Made by a program: the position numbers and the translations under genes. Below are positions 1 through 8,947 of a DNA stretch of 44,582 bases, in pieces. Source of the stretch: Rhodopirellula sp. (GTDB taxonomy: Bacteria; Planctomycetota; Planctomycetia; Planctomycetales; Planctomycetaceae); the NCBI GenBank assembly GCA_013203845.1, contig JABMPE010000403.1, positions 1-44,582 on the forward strand, read 5' to 3'. The notes under the pieces were generated by a model. It was not told the origin of the DNA and did not search any database. It saw only the letters and a list, made by a program, of their open reading frames with translations. How positions within the stretch are numbered: the first letter of the stretch is position 1; every line of letters begins with the position of its first letter.

Positions 1-166
1 GGTCGAAGATCACGATCGGCACATCCTGCTCACCGATTGGCCCCATCACGATTTCGGCGGCCTGTTCGATCAGATCCCATTTGAGGTTCTCGATATCGCT
101 GGCAGGAGTGATCACGACCGTGCTGCCGTGCCATTTGAGTTCGAAGCTGTCGGTGAAGTCTGACAT
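1..166 (-). CDS. STAS-domain protein, 3' end beyond the window
   Basis: Only the first 55 codons are in the window, and the ORF track omits it. My translation of the reverse strand begins [20 protein letters not shown] and continues through a stretch containing [13 protein letters not shown] and ends PIVIFD at the edge. An initial beta strand, a helix and a second hydrophobic strand of this kind match STAS-fold proteins (anti-sigma-factor antagonists), which in Planctomycetes are often small single-domain proteins beginning just like this. The phosphorylatable Ser/Thr region would lie past the edge, so whether it is a switchable antagonist cannot be judged. No clear Shine-Dalgarno precedes the ATG. 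It diverges from the sugar isomerase-like gene across about 240 bp in which I see nothing recognisable. Confidence 0.6.
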   Translation of the reverse strand, partial: MSDFTDSFELKWHGSTVVITPASDIENLKWDLIEQAAEIVMGPIGEQDVPIVIFD

Positions 167-408
167 GTGTAATTTCTCAGCCAATGCGGAGGTGAAGGTC
201 GGAAGAGTCTGAAGAATCTGGCCGAATGACCTCGGAGGACAGCGACAAATTACCAGCTTGCCGCAAAGGCGAGAAGGCGAGCTGCGTCAGGCAGCAACGA
301 GGCTTCTCAAATGCAGAGTGTGGGAAACTGCCTTGATTCATTTGGCGAGGGCGGTAAACAACGCCTCAGCAGTTGCCGCCCCGCGTTTCAAAGGACGATC
401 CGCCGAAA

Positions 409-1200
409 ATGCCCATCCTCAGATTTGCTGCCGCTACCCGCCATTTTGCTCAGCCTGTCCGGCAATCAATCGACACCGCCGCGTCGATTGGAGCAACTGG
501 CGTGCAGTTTGATGTTCGTAATGAGCTGAAACCGGCGGAACTTTCAGATACCGGTCGACGGCATCTGATCCGGCAGCTCGGCGAGCAGCGACTGGAACTG
601 GCGTCGTTCGAATATCCGACGCGGCGAGCGTTACATGACGCGGAGTCGCTGGATGCGAGGATTGCCGGTCTGAAAGGAGCGCTGGAGTTCGCGTACTCGA
701 TGGGCGTGAAAGTCGTCGTTGGTCGCGTTGGCCGAATTCCCGATGATCCGGAACTGCCGAAATACAAGTTGCTGTGCGAAGTGTTAAACGATCTCGCGCG
801 ACATTCGAATCGCGTCGGGGCGACGTTAGCGATTACGCCGTCGAGCGATTCTGTCGAAAGTTTGCAAGGACTGTTTGAACGGGTCACCGACGGGCCGCTC
901 GGGTTAAACCTCGACCCCGCTGGTCTGATCATGAGCGGCGGGAATCCGGTGGAAACGTACCGCGTGCTTTACGACCGCGTGCTGTCGGTTCAGATTCGCG
1001 ACGGACTGCGGGATGTCGATGGTCAGGGACTGGAAGTCCCTGTCGGTCGCGGAGAAGTCGTCTGGGACGAACTGCTGGCGATGCTGGAAGAAGGTTCGTT
1101 CCGAGGCTGGCTGGTCGCCACCCGGTCTTCAGGAGACGACAGGCAGGGAGATATGGCTCGAGCCATTCGATATATCCGGGCCGTGGCGGCGGGGGAATAA
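409..1200 (+). CDS. Sugar phosphate isomerase/epimerase-like TIM-barrel protein
   Basis: The 263-residue product starting MPILRFAAATRHFAQP has the layout of xylose-isomerase-like TIM-barrel proteins (AP endonuclease 2 family): an early helix plus GATGVQFDVRNEL, a central strand VKVVVGRVGRIPDD, GLNLDPAGLIMSGGNP (where this family places metal-binding Asp/His residues), VLSVQIRDGLRD, and a C-terminal GRGEVVWDELLAMLEE followed by a Trp-containing strand. The length is typical of the family. The track starts at 373, but I prefer the ATG at 409 because the family begins near this point and AAGGA lies upstream (391-395, spacing 13, somewhat long). Its stop is six bases from the xseA start, so the two are probably cotranscribed. 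The substrate is unknown. Genuine metal binding is uncertain because not all expected Glu/His ligands are obvious. Confidence 0.75.
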   Translation: MPILRFAAATRHFAQPVRQSIDTAASIGATGVQFDVRNELKPAELSDTGRRHLIRQLGEQRLELASFEYPTRRALHDAESLDARIAGLKGALEFAYSMGVKVVVGRVGRIPDDPELPKYKLLCEVLNDLARHSNRVGATLAITPSSDSVESLQGLFERVTDGPLGLNLDPAGLIMSGGNPVETYRVLYDRVLSVQIRDGLRDVDGQGLEVPVGRGEVVWDELLAMLEEGSFRGWLVATRSSGDDRQGDMARAIRYIRAVAAGE

Positions 1201-1206
1201 TTCAGC

Positions 1207-2547
1207 ATGTCTAACGGGAATCCGTACGCAGACTTTGATGATGAACCGACCGGCACTCCTGCGATGGGAGCCGCTTCCATCGGTGCGGTTCCCATCGGAA
1301 CCACTCAGAACGTGAAATCGGTTTCTGAACTCACGTATGAAGTGAAGGAACTGGTCGAAGGCAACCTGAGAACGCAGTGGGTTGGCGGCGAAGTTTCCAA
1401 CTGTCGACCAGCTCGATCGGGACACGTTTACTTCACACTGAAAGACGACGAAGCTCAGATTGCGGCAGTGATCTGGCGAACGACAGCCGCGCGAATGGGC
1501 TTCGAACTGCGTGATGGCATGGAGATCGTCGCTGTCGGACGCGTCGAAGTTTACGCTGCGCGCGGAAGCTATCAGCTGATCATTCAGAAAGCCTTTCCGC
1601 AGGGAATGGGTTCGCTGGAACTGGCACTGCGGCAGCTCAAAGAAAAACTGGAAGTCGAAGGTCTGTTTGATCCCGCGAGGAAACGGCGAATTCCGCCGAT
1701 CCCCAAACGCATCGCGCTGGTGACGAGTCCGACCAGCGCCGCTGTGAAGGACATGATTCAGGTCATCACTCGCCGCTGGCCGAACGCCGATATTGTCGTC
1801 GTGCCGGTGGCGGTTCAAGGACCAAACGCGGCTCCGGAAATCGCGGCGGCGCTCCGCGTCGTTCATCTGATTCCCGGTGTCGATGTGGTCATCACCGGTC
1901 GCGGCGGAGGAAGTCTCGAAGACCTTTGGGCGTTCAATGAAGAAATCGTTGCGCGAGCGATCGCGAACTGTCGGGTTCCTGTTATCAGCGCTGTCGGACA
2001 CGAGATCGACGTCACCATTGCGGACCTCGTGGCGGACCGGCGAGCGTTGACTCCCAGCGAAGCCGGCGAACTGGTCGTTCCACATCGAGCTGAACTGGTT
2101 GCCGGTCTGGCGGAGCTGCGCGAACGGCTGCAGAATTCGCTGACCCAGCGAGCCGTAAACGCTCGTTTGCAGCTGGACTCGCTGGCGTTGCGTCGAGTCT
2201 TCACGAATCCTCTGCAGCGAGTCCGGCAACTGGTCGAAGGCGTTGACGATATCAGCGACCGCTTGAATGCCGTTGTCCGCCGCCGAGTCGAACGATCACG
2301 GCAGGAAGTCGCTCAGCTTTCTGCGAGCTTGAGTTCGCTGAGTCCGCTGGGCGTGCTCTCGCGAGGCTATTCAGTAACCTACGGCTGCGACGTGGAAAAC
2401 GGTGACGCCAGCGAGACTTCGGCGGTACGAAGAGGCCATCTGATTCGCAACGCCAGCGATGTTGAGGTCGGTCACTCCGTGCTGACCTGTTTTGAACAGG
2501 GCCGAATTGTCAGTCGGGTAGAGCGGATTCTCACTGATGATGCATAA
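1207..2547 (+). CDS. xseA: Exodeoxyribonuclease VII large subunit
   Basis: At 446 aa it is close to the usual XseA length. After a low-complexity N-terminal extension of about 35 residues, an OB-fold nucleic-acid-binding region (about 36-135) contains WVGGEVSNCRPARSGHVYFTLKDD. The catalytic domain carries the family motifs RIALVTSPTSAAVKDM, VVITGRGGGSLEDLWAFNEE and PVISAVGHEIDVTIADLVAD, followed by a helical C-terminal region and the conserved SPLGVLSRGYS. Exonuclease VII degrades single-stranded DNA to short oligonucleotides and normally needs several copies of the small subunit XseB. No xseB lies in this window, so it must be elsewhere. The start is six bases after the preceding stop and no strong Shine-Dalgarno is visible, which suggests translational coupling. 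Confidence 0.95.
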   Translation: MSNGNPYADFDDEPTGTPAMGAASIGAVPIGTTQNVKSVSELTYEVKELVEGNLRTQWVGGEVSNCRPARSGHVYFTLKDDEAQIAAVIWRTTAARMGFELRDGMEIVAVGRVEVYAARGSYQLIIQKAFPQGMGSLELALRQLKEKLEVEGLFDPARKRRIPPIPKRIALVTSPTSAAVKDMIQVITRRWPNADIVVVPVAVQGPNAAPEIAAALRVVHLIPGVDVVITGRGGGSLEDLWAFNEEIVARAIANCRVPVISAVGHEIDVTIADLVADRRALTPSEAGELVVPHRAELVAGLAELRERLQNSLTQRAVNARLQLDSLALRRVFTNPLQRVRQLVEGVDDISDRLNAVVRRRVERSRQEVAQLSASLSSLSPLGVLSRGYSVTYGCDVENGDASETSAVRRGHLIRNASDVEVGHSVLTCFEQGRIVSRVERILTDDA

Positions 2548-2553
2548 CCAGAC

Positions 2554-2570
2554 GCAAGCGGCGCGCTTGC
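2554..2570. terminator. Perfect stem-loop after xseA
   Basis: GCAAGCG and CGCTTGC form a perfect 7-bp stem with a GCG loop, seven bases after the xseA stop. No T-tract follows, so intrinsic termination is uncertain. It could instead be an mRNA-stabilising hairpin or one copy of a dispersed palindrome. A smaller related palindrome (CGAGCAAGCTCG) follows within about 30 bases. Confidence 0.4.
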
Positions 2571-2684
2571 TCACCCTCAATTCCAGACACCGGGGGCGAG
2601 CAAGCTCGATCACCAGCCACCCGTTTCACACGAGTTGCGTTGACCATTACTAACAACACCGACAAACAACTGGAGGTTTTTGAG

Positions 2685-3029
2685 ATGCCGAAGATTGACT
2701 GGAGCTATCACCGCCCTGGCTGAACGTCCTGCAAAAAAACGCAGGAGTTTCTTGCGAACAACAGTGTCGACACGGTCGAGGAAATCAACGCTCGGAAAGT
2801 CAGTTATGAGCGTGACGACGCGCTTAAACTGCTGAACGGAATGAATGACCTTTACGTGGCGCGAGGCAGGAAGGTCGTTCACTTCGACCTGAAGAAAGGC
2901 TACGACGCGGACGAAATCGCCGAACTGATTCTGGGGCGTTCTGGAACACTGCGAGCACCGGTTTTACGAGTCGGCAAGAAGCTGATCGTCGGATTTAATG
3001 AAGAGGCCATCGGAGAGGTGCTGAAGTAA
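2685..3029 (+). CDS. ArsC/thioredoxin-fold selenoprotein with in-frame TGA as Sec13
   Basis: The ORF track shows only the C-terminal 62 codons (2841-3029) because a TGA at 2721-2723 interrupts the frame. Reading through gives 114 residues starting MPKIDWSYHRPGUTSCKKTQ. The TGA falls exactly on the first position of a CxxC-type redox motif (U-T-S-C), preceded by a strand and followed by the helix KKTQEFLANN, as in ArsC/Spx-like and glutaredoxin-like proteins. The rest fits an ArsC-like fold: VDTVEEINARKVS, a middle helical part, then TLRAPVLRVGKKLIVGFNEE with the cis-Pro-type APV segment and a terminal helix. The start is firm: GGAGG at 2672-2676 lies 8 nt before the ATG. A hairpin fitting a bacterial SECIS follows the TGA. 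From memory, database annotation uses the name 'ArsC family (seleno)protein' for related planctomycete proteins; I could not check this. The substrate is unknown; a thiol/selenol reductase role is inferred. Confidence 0.88.
2740..2756 (+). promoter_or_regulatory. Putative bacterial SECIS hairpin
   Basis: CGCAGGA (2740-2746) and TCTTGCG (2750-2756) pair over 7 bp, including one G-U wobble, around a GTT loop. The loop begins with G and starts 23 nt after the TGA. This matches the published bacterial SECIS rules as I know them: apical loop about 16-37 nt after UGA and a G in the first two loop positions. It would recruit SelB-GTP-Sec-tRNA to decode the UGA. A competing hairpin (TCCTGC 2727-2732 with GCAGGA 2741-2746) shares one arm. 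Confidence 0.7.
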
Positions 3030-3083
3030 ATCAGTCACTCGCCGCGGTTTCCTCTGGGCTTCCTGCTTCCTGATCGAGTTCGC

Positions 3084-3296
3084 TCAGCGAGCACATCGCG
3101 GAGGAAGCTCACGTGGAGGAAACAGCGAACTGAGCAGTTCCTCGATTTCATTAAGCGGTCGTGCAAAGCGGCGGGACATCGCCCGAATTATCATGCCGGG
3201 CATCAGGCCAGCCGAGTACAGCCGATTGGCTCTGGCCAGAATCTCATTCCGTTGTTCCAGAGTCAGTTCGCATTGCGTCTGAGGTGTGTGCGACAT
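3084..3296 (-). CDS. Small uncharacterised protein, 70 aa
   Basis: I do not recognise a family. The product (MSHTPQTQCELTLEQRNEIL...) is predicted largely helical, with a central LYSAGLMPGMIIRAMSRRFARP and an acidic helix LNEIEELLSSLF, then a Pro/Arg-rich tail. No signal peptide or membrane segment is seen. Support for a real gene comes from a strong Shine-Dalgarno (AGGAGG, spacing about 7) before the ATG, and from the convergent position relative to the selenoprotein gene, leaving 54 bp between the stops. The middle part could form a small helix-turn-helix, but this is speculation. Confidence 0.55.
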   Translation of the reverse strand: MSHTPQTQCELTLEQRNEILARANRLYSAGLMPGMIIRAMSRRFARPLNEIEELLSSLFPPRELPPRCAR

Positions 3297-3731
3297 GATT
3301 AGCCCTCCTGATGGATGCCGACGTCATGTTCCGACGACTGACCGGTGAATTGACTCCATTACCCTTCGGCTACCGGAGAAACCGCCACTCTGCCCCGACG
3401 ACGTTCACTACTTAAGATACGACGAAACGTGCTCCTTCACTGGAATGAACCAGCAACAGAATTCCTTTCACCACATTGTCGTCCTTCGCCACGCTGGCTG
3501 TAGCAGTCAAGTAACCTCAAATCCTGATCGCGTGGCACAAAACGCTGGCAGCAGTAGCTGGCTCGGACGGCAGGGATCATTTAGAACTGAAGTCGGATTT
3601 TGTCGGTCATCCACTCCCGGCGTGGCTGGTTTGCCGCAACCAAAGAGAACCGACAGACCACACCAGATGACGCAAGCATGGCGCGTATTTTCCTCAGTAA
3701 CACTCCTGAAAGTACAATTACTGGCAAGAGT
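3297..3731. other. Non-coding stretch between the small gene and the first cytochrome-like gene
   Basis: About 435 bp between divergent genes. The track extends the next gene into it (ORF from 3600), but residues before the Met at 3732 lack any family character and precede the signal peptide, so I treat it as leader DNA. It should hold promoters for both flanking genes, but no convincing -35/-10 pair or repeat is visible. A TGGCAC at about 3534 lacks the -12 half needed for a sigma-54 promoter. Confidence 0.5.
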
Positions 3732-6700
3732 ATGAAGAACGCTTTTTTAGCTCCGCTGTTTCTGATCGCGCTTTTCGGAAGCTGCGTCGACGCATCCGAG
3801 CAGGCGAGGTTTAAAGAGAGCGTCCAGCCGCTCGTCAAAAAATACTGCCAGCGATGTCACAACGTCGACAAAATGACGTCGGGCATTCGAGTCGACCAGC
3901 TGGACGGGTCTCTGGAGGACCGGCATCTTTTTCTCTGGAAGGGCATCCTGAAGCAGATCGACAACGAGGCGATGCCGCCTGAAGACGAACCGCAGCCGAC
4001 CATTGATGAAAGAAAGCTACTGGTCGAGTGGATTCAGCAGGCGTTGACCACTGCTCGATCCCGCAACACCGACAAGAACGGTTCCGTGCGTCGCCTGACC
4101 GTCGCTCAGTATCGGAACACGCTGCGCGATCTGCTGGGGCTTGAAGACAACCTTGCCGATGTGCTGCCCGCCGACGGTGTCTCGAAGGACGGGTTCCTCA
4201 ACAATGGTCAGACCATGGAGTTGTCGCCGCTGCTGATCGAAGCGTACTTCGATGTTGCTGCGAAAGCTCTGGACCGTTGCATCGTCGATGAACAGTCCAG
4301 GCCATCAATCCAGAACTTTCGCATGGACCTGGGAGCGGGCATCAATCCCGATCCATATCCCGAACCGCTGATTCTGGGCGCGTTGAATCATCTGCTGCCG
4401 AATCAGGATTTCATGGTGACTCAGCTGACAGCTCAGAAGCCTTTCGAGTTTGACCCGTTCTTCATGCGCACGAAATATCGGTTCAACGAGGGGTACGAAG
4501 GGAACTCGACGGTCCGCGGCTGGAGAGACTACGACAGCATCTACCACGCCGTTTTTGCGTGTATGCGGGGAAATCCGGGATATCCCAAAGGACTCGCTTA
4601 CCAAACCGTGGCGGATGGTTTGCTGCTGCGTCCGGCAATTCCAAGTGCGGAACTCTTTCAGGTCGAAAGTACGTACGGACCGCAGGCCAACTTCAAGATT
4701 TCGCTGCGTGAACTGCCGGACCGTGGACGATTTCGTGTGACCGTCAAAGCGGCGAAATATGACGATGGCCTGCTGCTCGACGCCGACGCTCCGACAATTG
4801 AAGACGCGACGGAAACGCTGACGCTCAAAAATCTTTCGACGTCGCAAACGCTCCCTGTGAAGCAGGCCGGAATTTATCAGGCGGATGTGTACCTCGAATC
4901 GCCGTCGACAGAATTGATTCCACCGGACAATTCGAAACTGACTGAGGAACTGGTCGGTGCCTGGTCGCTCAACGGCAGCACGGAAAGTCAGTCGAAGCGA
5001 CCAGAACTGACGGGCCGCCTGGAAGGTGATGCCCGGTTCGAAAAGTCTCCGTTCGGGAAGGCGATCGCACTCGACGGGGACGGCGACGCGGTCGTGATTC
5101 CTCGCGATAAAACCATGAACGTGGGCGAGGGAGATTTCACCGTCGCGGCCTGGATCCGCCCGCGCGAACTTCGGCAGGCAGGTATCGTCTGTCTGGGCAA
5201 GTACAGTTGGACTCACGGCTGGTATCTCGACATGCCCAACAATCAGGGTGTGCTGCGAATCGAAACAGCCAGTCCGGCCAACCAGGCGAACGGTACGGTC
5301 GCGTCGCGGCCAGGCATTATCCGAAAGAATAAGTGGCAGCATGTGGCGGCGGTGGTTCGTCGCGGAGCGGCACCGACCGAACTGTTCGTCAACGGCTATA
5401 AGGTGGCCTCAGGAACGATCGCGCCGACGAACCTGGACAACCCCGCTGTGAGCCTGAATATTGGACGCATCCAGAATGCCCAGCAGTTCAAAGGCGAAAT
5501 TGACGAGGTGCACTTCTTCCGCCGCGCGTTAGGCGTCGCTGAGATTCAGGCGCTCGTGGAACCCGGACGTAAGTTTGCAGTGCCGCCTCCGGTTGATAAA
5601 GCAAAGGAATTGCGTCTGCAGATCGGTGACCGGAACTTCGCGGCGACGCTTCGGCAACCGGCTTTTCTGGCGGTGAGACTCCCGGCTGGTTCAGTCGAAG
5701 TCCGAACATCGTACGCCGGTGCTGAAACTCCGCACCGCATTGTCTTCTCTCAGATCGACGCCGCTTCGGAACTCGGCAAACGATTCACGACTTTCGAAAG
5801 ACGGTCGCCGAGAATCGGAGTACACGTTGGACTTCGCCGCGACTGCGGCAGCACGCTCAGTCAGGTCGGCGCTGCTCAGTCGGTGTTGAACAGCGATTTG
5901 GCCAGCTACGTTTTCGAAGGAGCGATCAGCAACTTCCCCAGTCCGGACGTGCAGGACGACAACGACAACTACCTGGCCGGTGTGCGTGAAATCGGAGTTC
6001 GCAGTGAGTTCACGGATGGTCGCGACATGCCGCGACTGTTGATCCGGTCGGTCGAGTTCGAAGGCCCGTATTACGAAACCTGGCCGCCGCAAACGCACCA
6101 GCAGATTTTCATCGATTCCAACCACAAAGATGACCAGCCTGCGTACGCCAGAGAGATTATTCGAAACTTTGCAACTCGCGCATTCCGTCGGTCGGTCACG
6201 AAAGCAGAAGAGGCGGCGCTCTTCGCTGTGTTCGAGAGCACTTTCTCCGAGACGAACGATTTCACTCGCAGCGTCAAAGACGCGTTGCTTGTCGCGCTGA
6301 CGTCGCCGCAGTTTCTGTTTCTCACGGAAAACAGCAGCGGTCCGGAAGGCGAACCGCTCGACGGTCACGAGCTGGCGTCGAAGTTATCTTACTTCCTGTG
6401 GAACACGGCTCCTGATCACCGACTGCGCGAACTGGCCGCGACAGACACTCTGTCAGAGTCGCTTGATGCCGAAGTCGAGCGAATGGTTCATGATCCAAAG
6501 TTCCGGCAGTTTACCAGCGAGTTCGTTTCGCAATGGCTGCAGCTCGAAAAGTTCGAGGTCGTCGAGATCGATCGAAACCGGTATCCCAGGCTGACCCGCG
6601 ACACCAAAACGCAGTTGCGAGCCGAGCCGGTTGAGCTGGTCCAATATCTGATGCAGCAGAACCTGCCGCTGAGGAATCTCGTTCAATCGGATTTCATCGT

Positions 6701-7346
6701 CGCCAACGAGGTCGTCGCCAGTTACTACGACCTGACGGAAGCGACGGAGCATGGTTTTGAATTCGTCGTGATTCCTCATCACCGTAAGAATCTGGGAGGC
6801 GTCTTGACGAGCGCTGGAATTCTCGCCGGACTTTCCAATGGTCGAGAATCGAATCCGGTCAAGCGCGGTGCCTGGCTCGCTCGTAAAATCATCGCCGAAC
6901 CGCCCGATGATCCACCGCCGAACGTTCCAGCGCTGCCTGAAGAGAACTCGAATCTGACATTGCGTCAGAAGCTGGAACAGCATCGCAATCAGGAAGGGTG
7001 CGCCAAGTGTCACCAGGGAATCGACCCGTGGGGCATCCCGTTCGAACAGTTTGATGCCGGAGGGCTGTTTAAGCAGGATGAAGTTGTTGATGCGCGATCG
7101 ACACTTCCTGACGAAACCGAGATTGCAGATTTGAACGCATTGAAGACATATCTTGCGGAAGATCGGATCGATCAGGTCGCTTTCAGTTTTCTGAAACATC
7201 TGACTTCCTACGCGATCGGTCGCAGCCTCACCTACAACGAGATTGAGTTTCTGAAGGAACAAGGGGTAGGATTGAGGGCGAACGGCTACCGAATGCAGGA
7301 CATGATTCGGTTTGTCGTGACGAGTGACATGTTTCTGGAGAAGTAA
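3732..7346 (+). CDS. Exported planctomycete cytochrome-like protein (DUF1587/1595/1592/1588/1585) with LamG domain
   Basis: The 1204-aa protein begins [21 protein letters not shown], a signal peptide; the Cys at 18 leaves a weak lipoprotein reading possible. I chose this ATG over the track start because the hydrophobic segment begins right here. A c-type heme motif CQRCH sits at 39-43. DUF1587 follows ([18 protein letters not shown]), then a Concanavalin-A/LamG-like module about 404-605 (VGAWSLNGS ... WQHVAAVV ... [13 protein letters not shown]), DUF1595 ([15 protein letters not shown]), DUF1592 ([21 protein letters not shown]), DUF1588 with a second heme-type motif CAKCH near 1090, and DUF1585 at the C-terminus. 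These modules are characteristic of Planctomycetes. They are presumed to act outside the cytoplasm in redox or polysaccharide-linked processes, but no reaction is established. It is followed by its usual DUF1552 partner. Confidence 0.9.
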   Translation: MKNAFLAPLFLIALFGSCVDASEQARFKESVQPLVKKYCQRCHNVDKMTSGIRVDQLDGSLEDRHLFLWKGILKQIDNEAMPPEDEPQPTIDERKLLVEWIQQALTTARSRNTDKNGSVRRLTVAQYRNTLRDLLGLEDNLADVLPADGVSKDGFLNNGQTMELSPLLIEAYFDVAAKALDRCIVDEQSRPSIQNFRMDLGAGINPDPYPEPLILGALNHLLPNQDFMVTQLTAQKPFEFDPFFMRTKYRFNEGYEGNSTVRGWRDYDSIYHAVFACMRGNPGYPKGLAYQTVADGLLLRPAIPSAELFQVESTYGPQANFKISLRELPDRGRFRVTVKAAKYDDGLLLDADAPTIEDATETLTLKNLSTSQTLPVKQAGIYQADVYLESPSTELIPPDNSKLTEELVGAWSLNGSTESQSKRPELTGRLEGDARFEKSPFGKAIALDGDGDAVVIPRDKTMNVGEGDFTVAAWIRPRELRQAGIVCLGKYSWTHGWYLDMPNNQGVLRIETASPANQANGTVASRPGIIRKNKWQHVAAVVRRGAAPTELFVNGYKVASGTIAPTNLDNPAVSLNIGRIQNAQQFKGEIDEVHFFRRALGVAEIQALVEPGRKFAVPPPVDKAKELRLQIGDRNFAATLRQPAFLAVRLPAGSVEVRTSYAGAETPHRIVFSQIDAASELGKRFTTFERRSPRIGVHVGLRRDCGSTLSQVGAAQSVLNSDLASYVFEGAISNFPSPDVQDDNDNYLAGVREIGVRSEFTDGRDMPRLLIRSVEFEGPYYETWPPQTHQQIFIDSNHKDDQPAYAREIIRNFATRAFRRSVTKAEEAALFAVFESTFSETNDFTRSVKDALLVALTSPQFLFLTENSSGPEGEPLDGHELASKLSYFLWNTAPDHRLRELAATDTLSESLDAEVERMVHDPKFRQFTSEFVSQWLQLEKFEVVEIDRNRYPRLTRDTKTQLRAEPVELVQYLMQQNLPLRNLVQSDFIVANEVVASYYDLTEATEHGFEFVVIPHHRKNLGGVLTSAGILAGLSNGRESNPVKRGAWLARKIIAEPPDDPPPNVPALPEENSNLTLRQKLEQHRNQEGCAKCHQGIDPWGIPFEQFDAGGLFKQDEVVDARSTLPDETEIADLNALKTYLAEDRIDQVAFSFLKHLTSYAIGRSLTYNEIEFLKEQGVGLRANGYRMQDMIRFVVTSDMFLEK

Positions 7347-7427
7347 GACACAGCCCGCCGCCGATTAACGGTTCGTAAGCCGTACCTTCCTCGCGAGTTC
7401 CACTCCTCACCCACCACGGAATTCCTC

Positions 7428-8768
7428 ATGGCCCACTCTGTTCAACTTGACCGCCGCGCCGTTCTTAAAGGTCTTGCTGGAGCGACGCTGGCTCTGCCGG
7501 TTCTCGATGTCATGGGAACCGAAGTTGCCGAGCAGACGCCTCGCCGGTTCTGTGCTCTCTACACCGCTAACGGGATGTCGCTGCCGAATCAGAAGAACGA
7601 GATCCCCGAGTGGCACTGGTTTCCGACTGCGGAAAACGACGGTCAGTTCGTCTTCGGCAAATCGACAGAACCACTCGCCGGTTTTCGCAATCAGCTGAGC
7701 TTCATGGGCGGACTCTACCATCCCAGCGGTCCGAAAGCCGATCCGCACGTCTGTTCGGACATGTGGCTGACCGGTGCGCCGCTACACGATTCAAAACCTG
7801 GCAAGTACAACTCGGTGGGCCTCGACCAGATTATCGCACTGCATACGAAACAGTATTGCCGTCAGCCCTCGCTGGTTTTGTCAATCGACGCCGGTACGGG
7901 TTTTCTGTCGCGAACCGGAACGATCTCATACAGCCTCGATGGCAAACCGATCCCCGCCGAGAACAACCCGCGCCGAGTTTTCGATCGTCTGTTTCGAGGT
8001 GACCGGGCATCGCTGGAGACAAAACGCGACAGCCTGAAGCAGCGACTCAAACTGGTGGACGCTGTTCTCGAAAACGCGCGAACGTTCAACCAAAAGCTGG
8101 GCAAGTCTGATAAGCAGAAGATGGATCAGTACCTGACTTCGCTGAGCGAAGTTGAGTCACGATTGATCGCTTCCGAAAAATGGATCGACATTCCAGTGAA
8201 GCCGCAGGATTACTCGCACCTGAATCTGGACGTCACCCCGGAAGGCGAACCTGCCGAATACTACCGCAACATGTTCGACCTGATCGCTCTGGCATTTGAC
8301 GCAGACATCACACGTTCGGTGACCTTCATGCTGAACCGCGAAGACGGAATGGGGATCAGCGACACGTTCCCGTTGAAGCTCGGTTTAAGCCGGACGCACC
8401 ACAGCCTCTCGCATGCTGGCGACAAGGACGGACAGATGGACTTCGCAAAGTACGACCGCTTCCTCAGCGAGCAACTGGCTTACTTCTTCGCGCGTCTGCA
8501 GTCTTACAGGGACCGCGAAGGCAGCGTGCTGGATAACAGCATCGTTCTGTTCGGCAGCGGTGCCAGCACGACTCACAACCCCAGGAATCTGCCGACGCTG
8601 CTGGCGGGAGGAGCAAACATGGGGTTGAAACATGGAGCCTACTGGCGCGATGGCGAGACGCTGATGTCGAATGTGTATCTCAGCATTCTACGCTCCATGC
8701 AGATCGAGCGGGAATCGTTCTCCGACAGCACTGGCGTGCTCCGGAATTCGATCTTCTCCGCGGTCTAA
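7428..8768 (+). CDS. DUF1552 family protein with Tat-type signal
   Basis: A 446-aa protein starting [26 protein letters not shown], a twin-arginine-type signal followed by a hydrophobic stretch, implying export in folded form. The mature part has DUF1552 features: [13 protein letters not shown] near the N-terminus, [19 protein letters not shown], and a C-terminal region with [12 protein letters not shown] and VLFGSGAS resembling the alkaline-phosphatase/sulfatase-like fold of the related DUF1501 family. The function is unknown. Genes of this family almost always follow a DUF1587/1592/1588/1585 gene, as here (81 bp gap), so the two probably act together in the periplasm or at the cell surface. 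Confidence 0.88.
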   Translation: MAHSVQLDRRAVLKGLAGATLALPVLDVMGTEVAEQTPRRFCALYTANGMSLPNQKNEIPEWHWFPTAENDGQFVFGKSTEPLAGFRNQLSFMGGLYHPSGPKADPHVCSDMWLTGAPLHDSKPGKYNSVGLDQIIALHTKQYCRQPSLVLSIDAGTGFLSRTGTISYSLDGKPIPAENNPRRVFDRLFRGDRASLETKRDSLKQRLKLVDAVLENARTFNQKLGKSDKQKMDQYLTSLSEVESRLIASEKWIDIPVKPQDYSHLNLDVTPEGEPAEYYRNMFDLIALAFDADITRSVTFMLNREDGMGISDTFPLKLGLSRTHHSLSHAGDKDGQMDFAKYDRFLSEQLAYFFARLQSYRDREGSVLDNSIVLFGSGASTTHNPRNLPTLLAGGANMGLKHGAYWRDGETLMSNVYLSILRSMQIERESFSDSTGVLRNSIFSAV

Positions 8769-8781
8769 CATCAACGAACCG

Positions 8782-8816
8782 CTGGGGGGCTGGCGGTCGA
8801 GCGCAGCGAGCCCCAG
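8782..8816. terminator. GC-rich stem-loop after the DUF1552 gene
   Basis: CTGGGG at 8782 pairs with CCCCAG ending at 8816, and an inner GGCTGGCG...CGCAGCGAGCC portion can extend the stem around TCGAG with mismatches. It lies 13 bp after the DUF1552 stop and has no T-tract. The sequence 'GGCGGTCGAGCGCAGCGAGCC' resembles palindromes I recall as dispersed in planctomycete genomes, so it may be a repeat copy used as a terminator. Confidence 0.4.
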
Positions 8817-8947
8817 TTCCCTCCGGAACCGGTCTCATTCGTTGTTCCGCAGAGTGTGACATTTTACGACGGCATCACCGGTTTTGTTGACATCGCTCGA
8901 GTCGACTTCTTGGACTCCGTCTTTCTGAATAGATCCTGGTTAATCAC

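Noticed and set aside
1129-2229. 366-aa minus-strand ORF opposite xseA
   Set aside because: It is a shadow of xseA, whose family motifs are unmistakable; the antisense product has no recognisable domain.
3533-3550. TGGCAC near 3534 as a sigma-54 promoter for the cytochrome-like gene
   Set aside because: The required GC of the -12 element is missing at the proper spacing.
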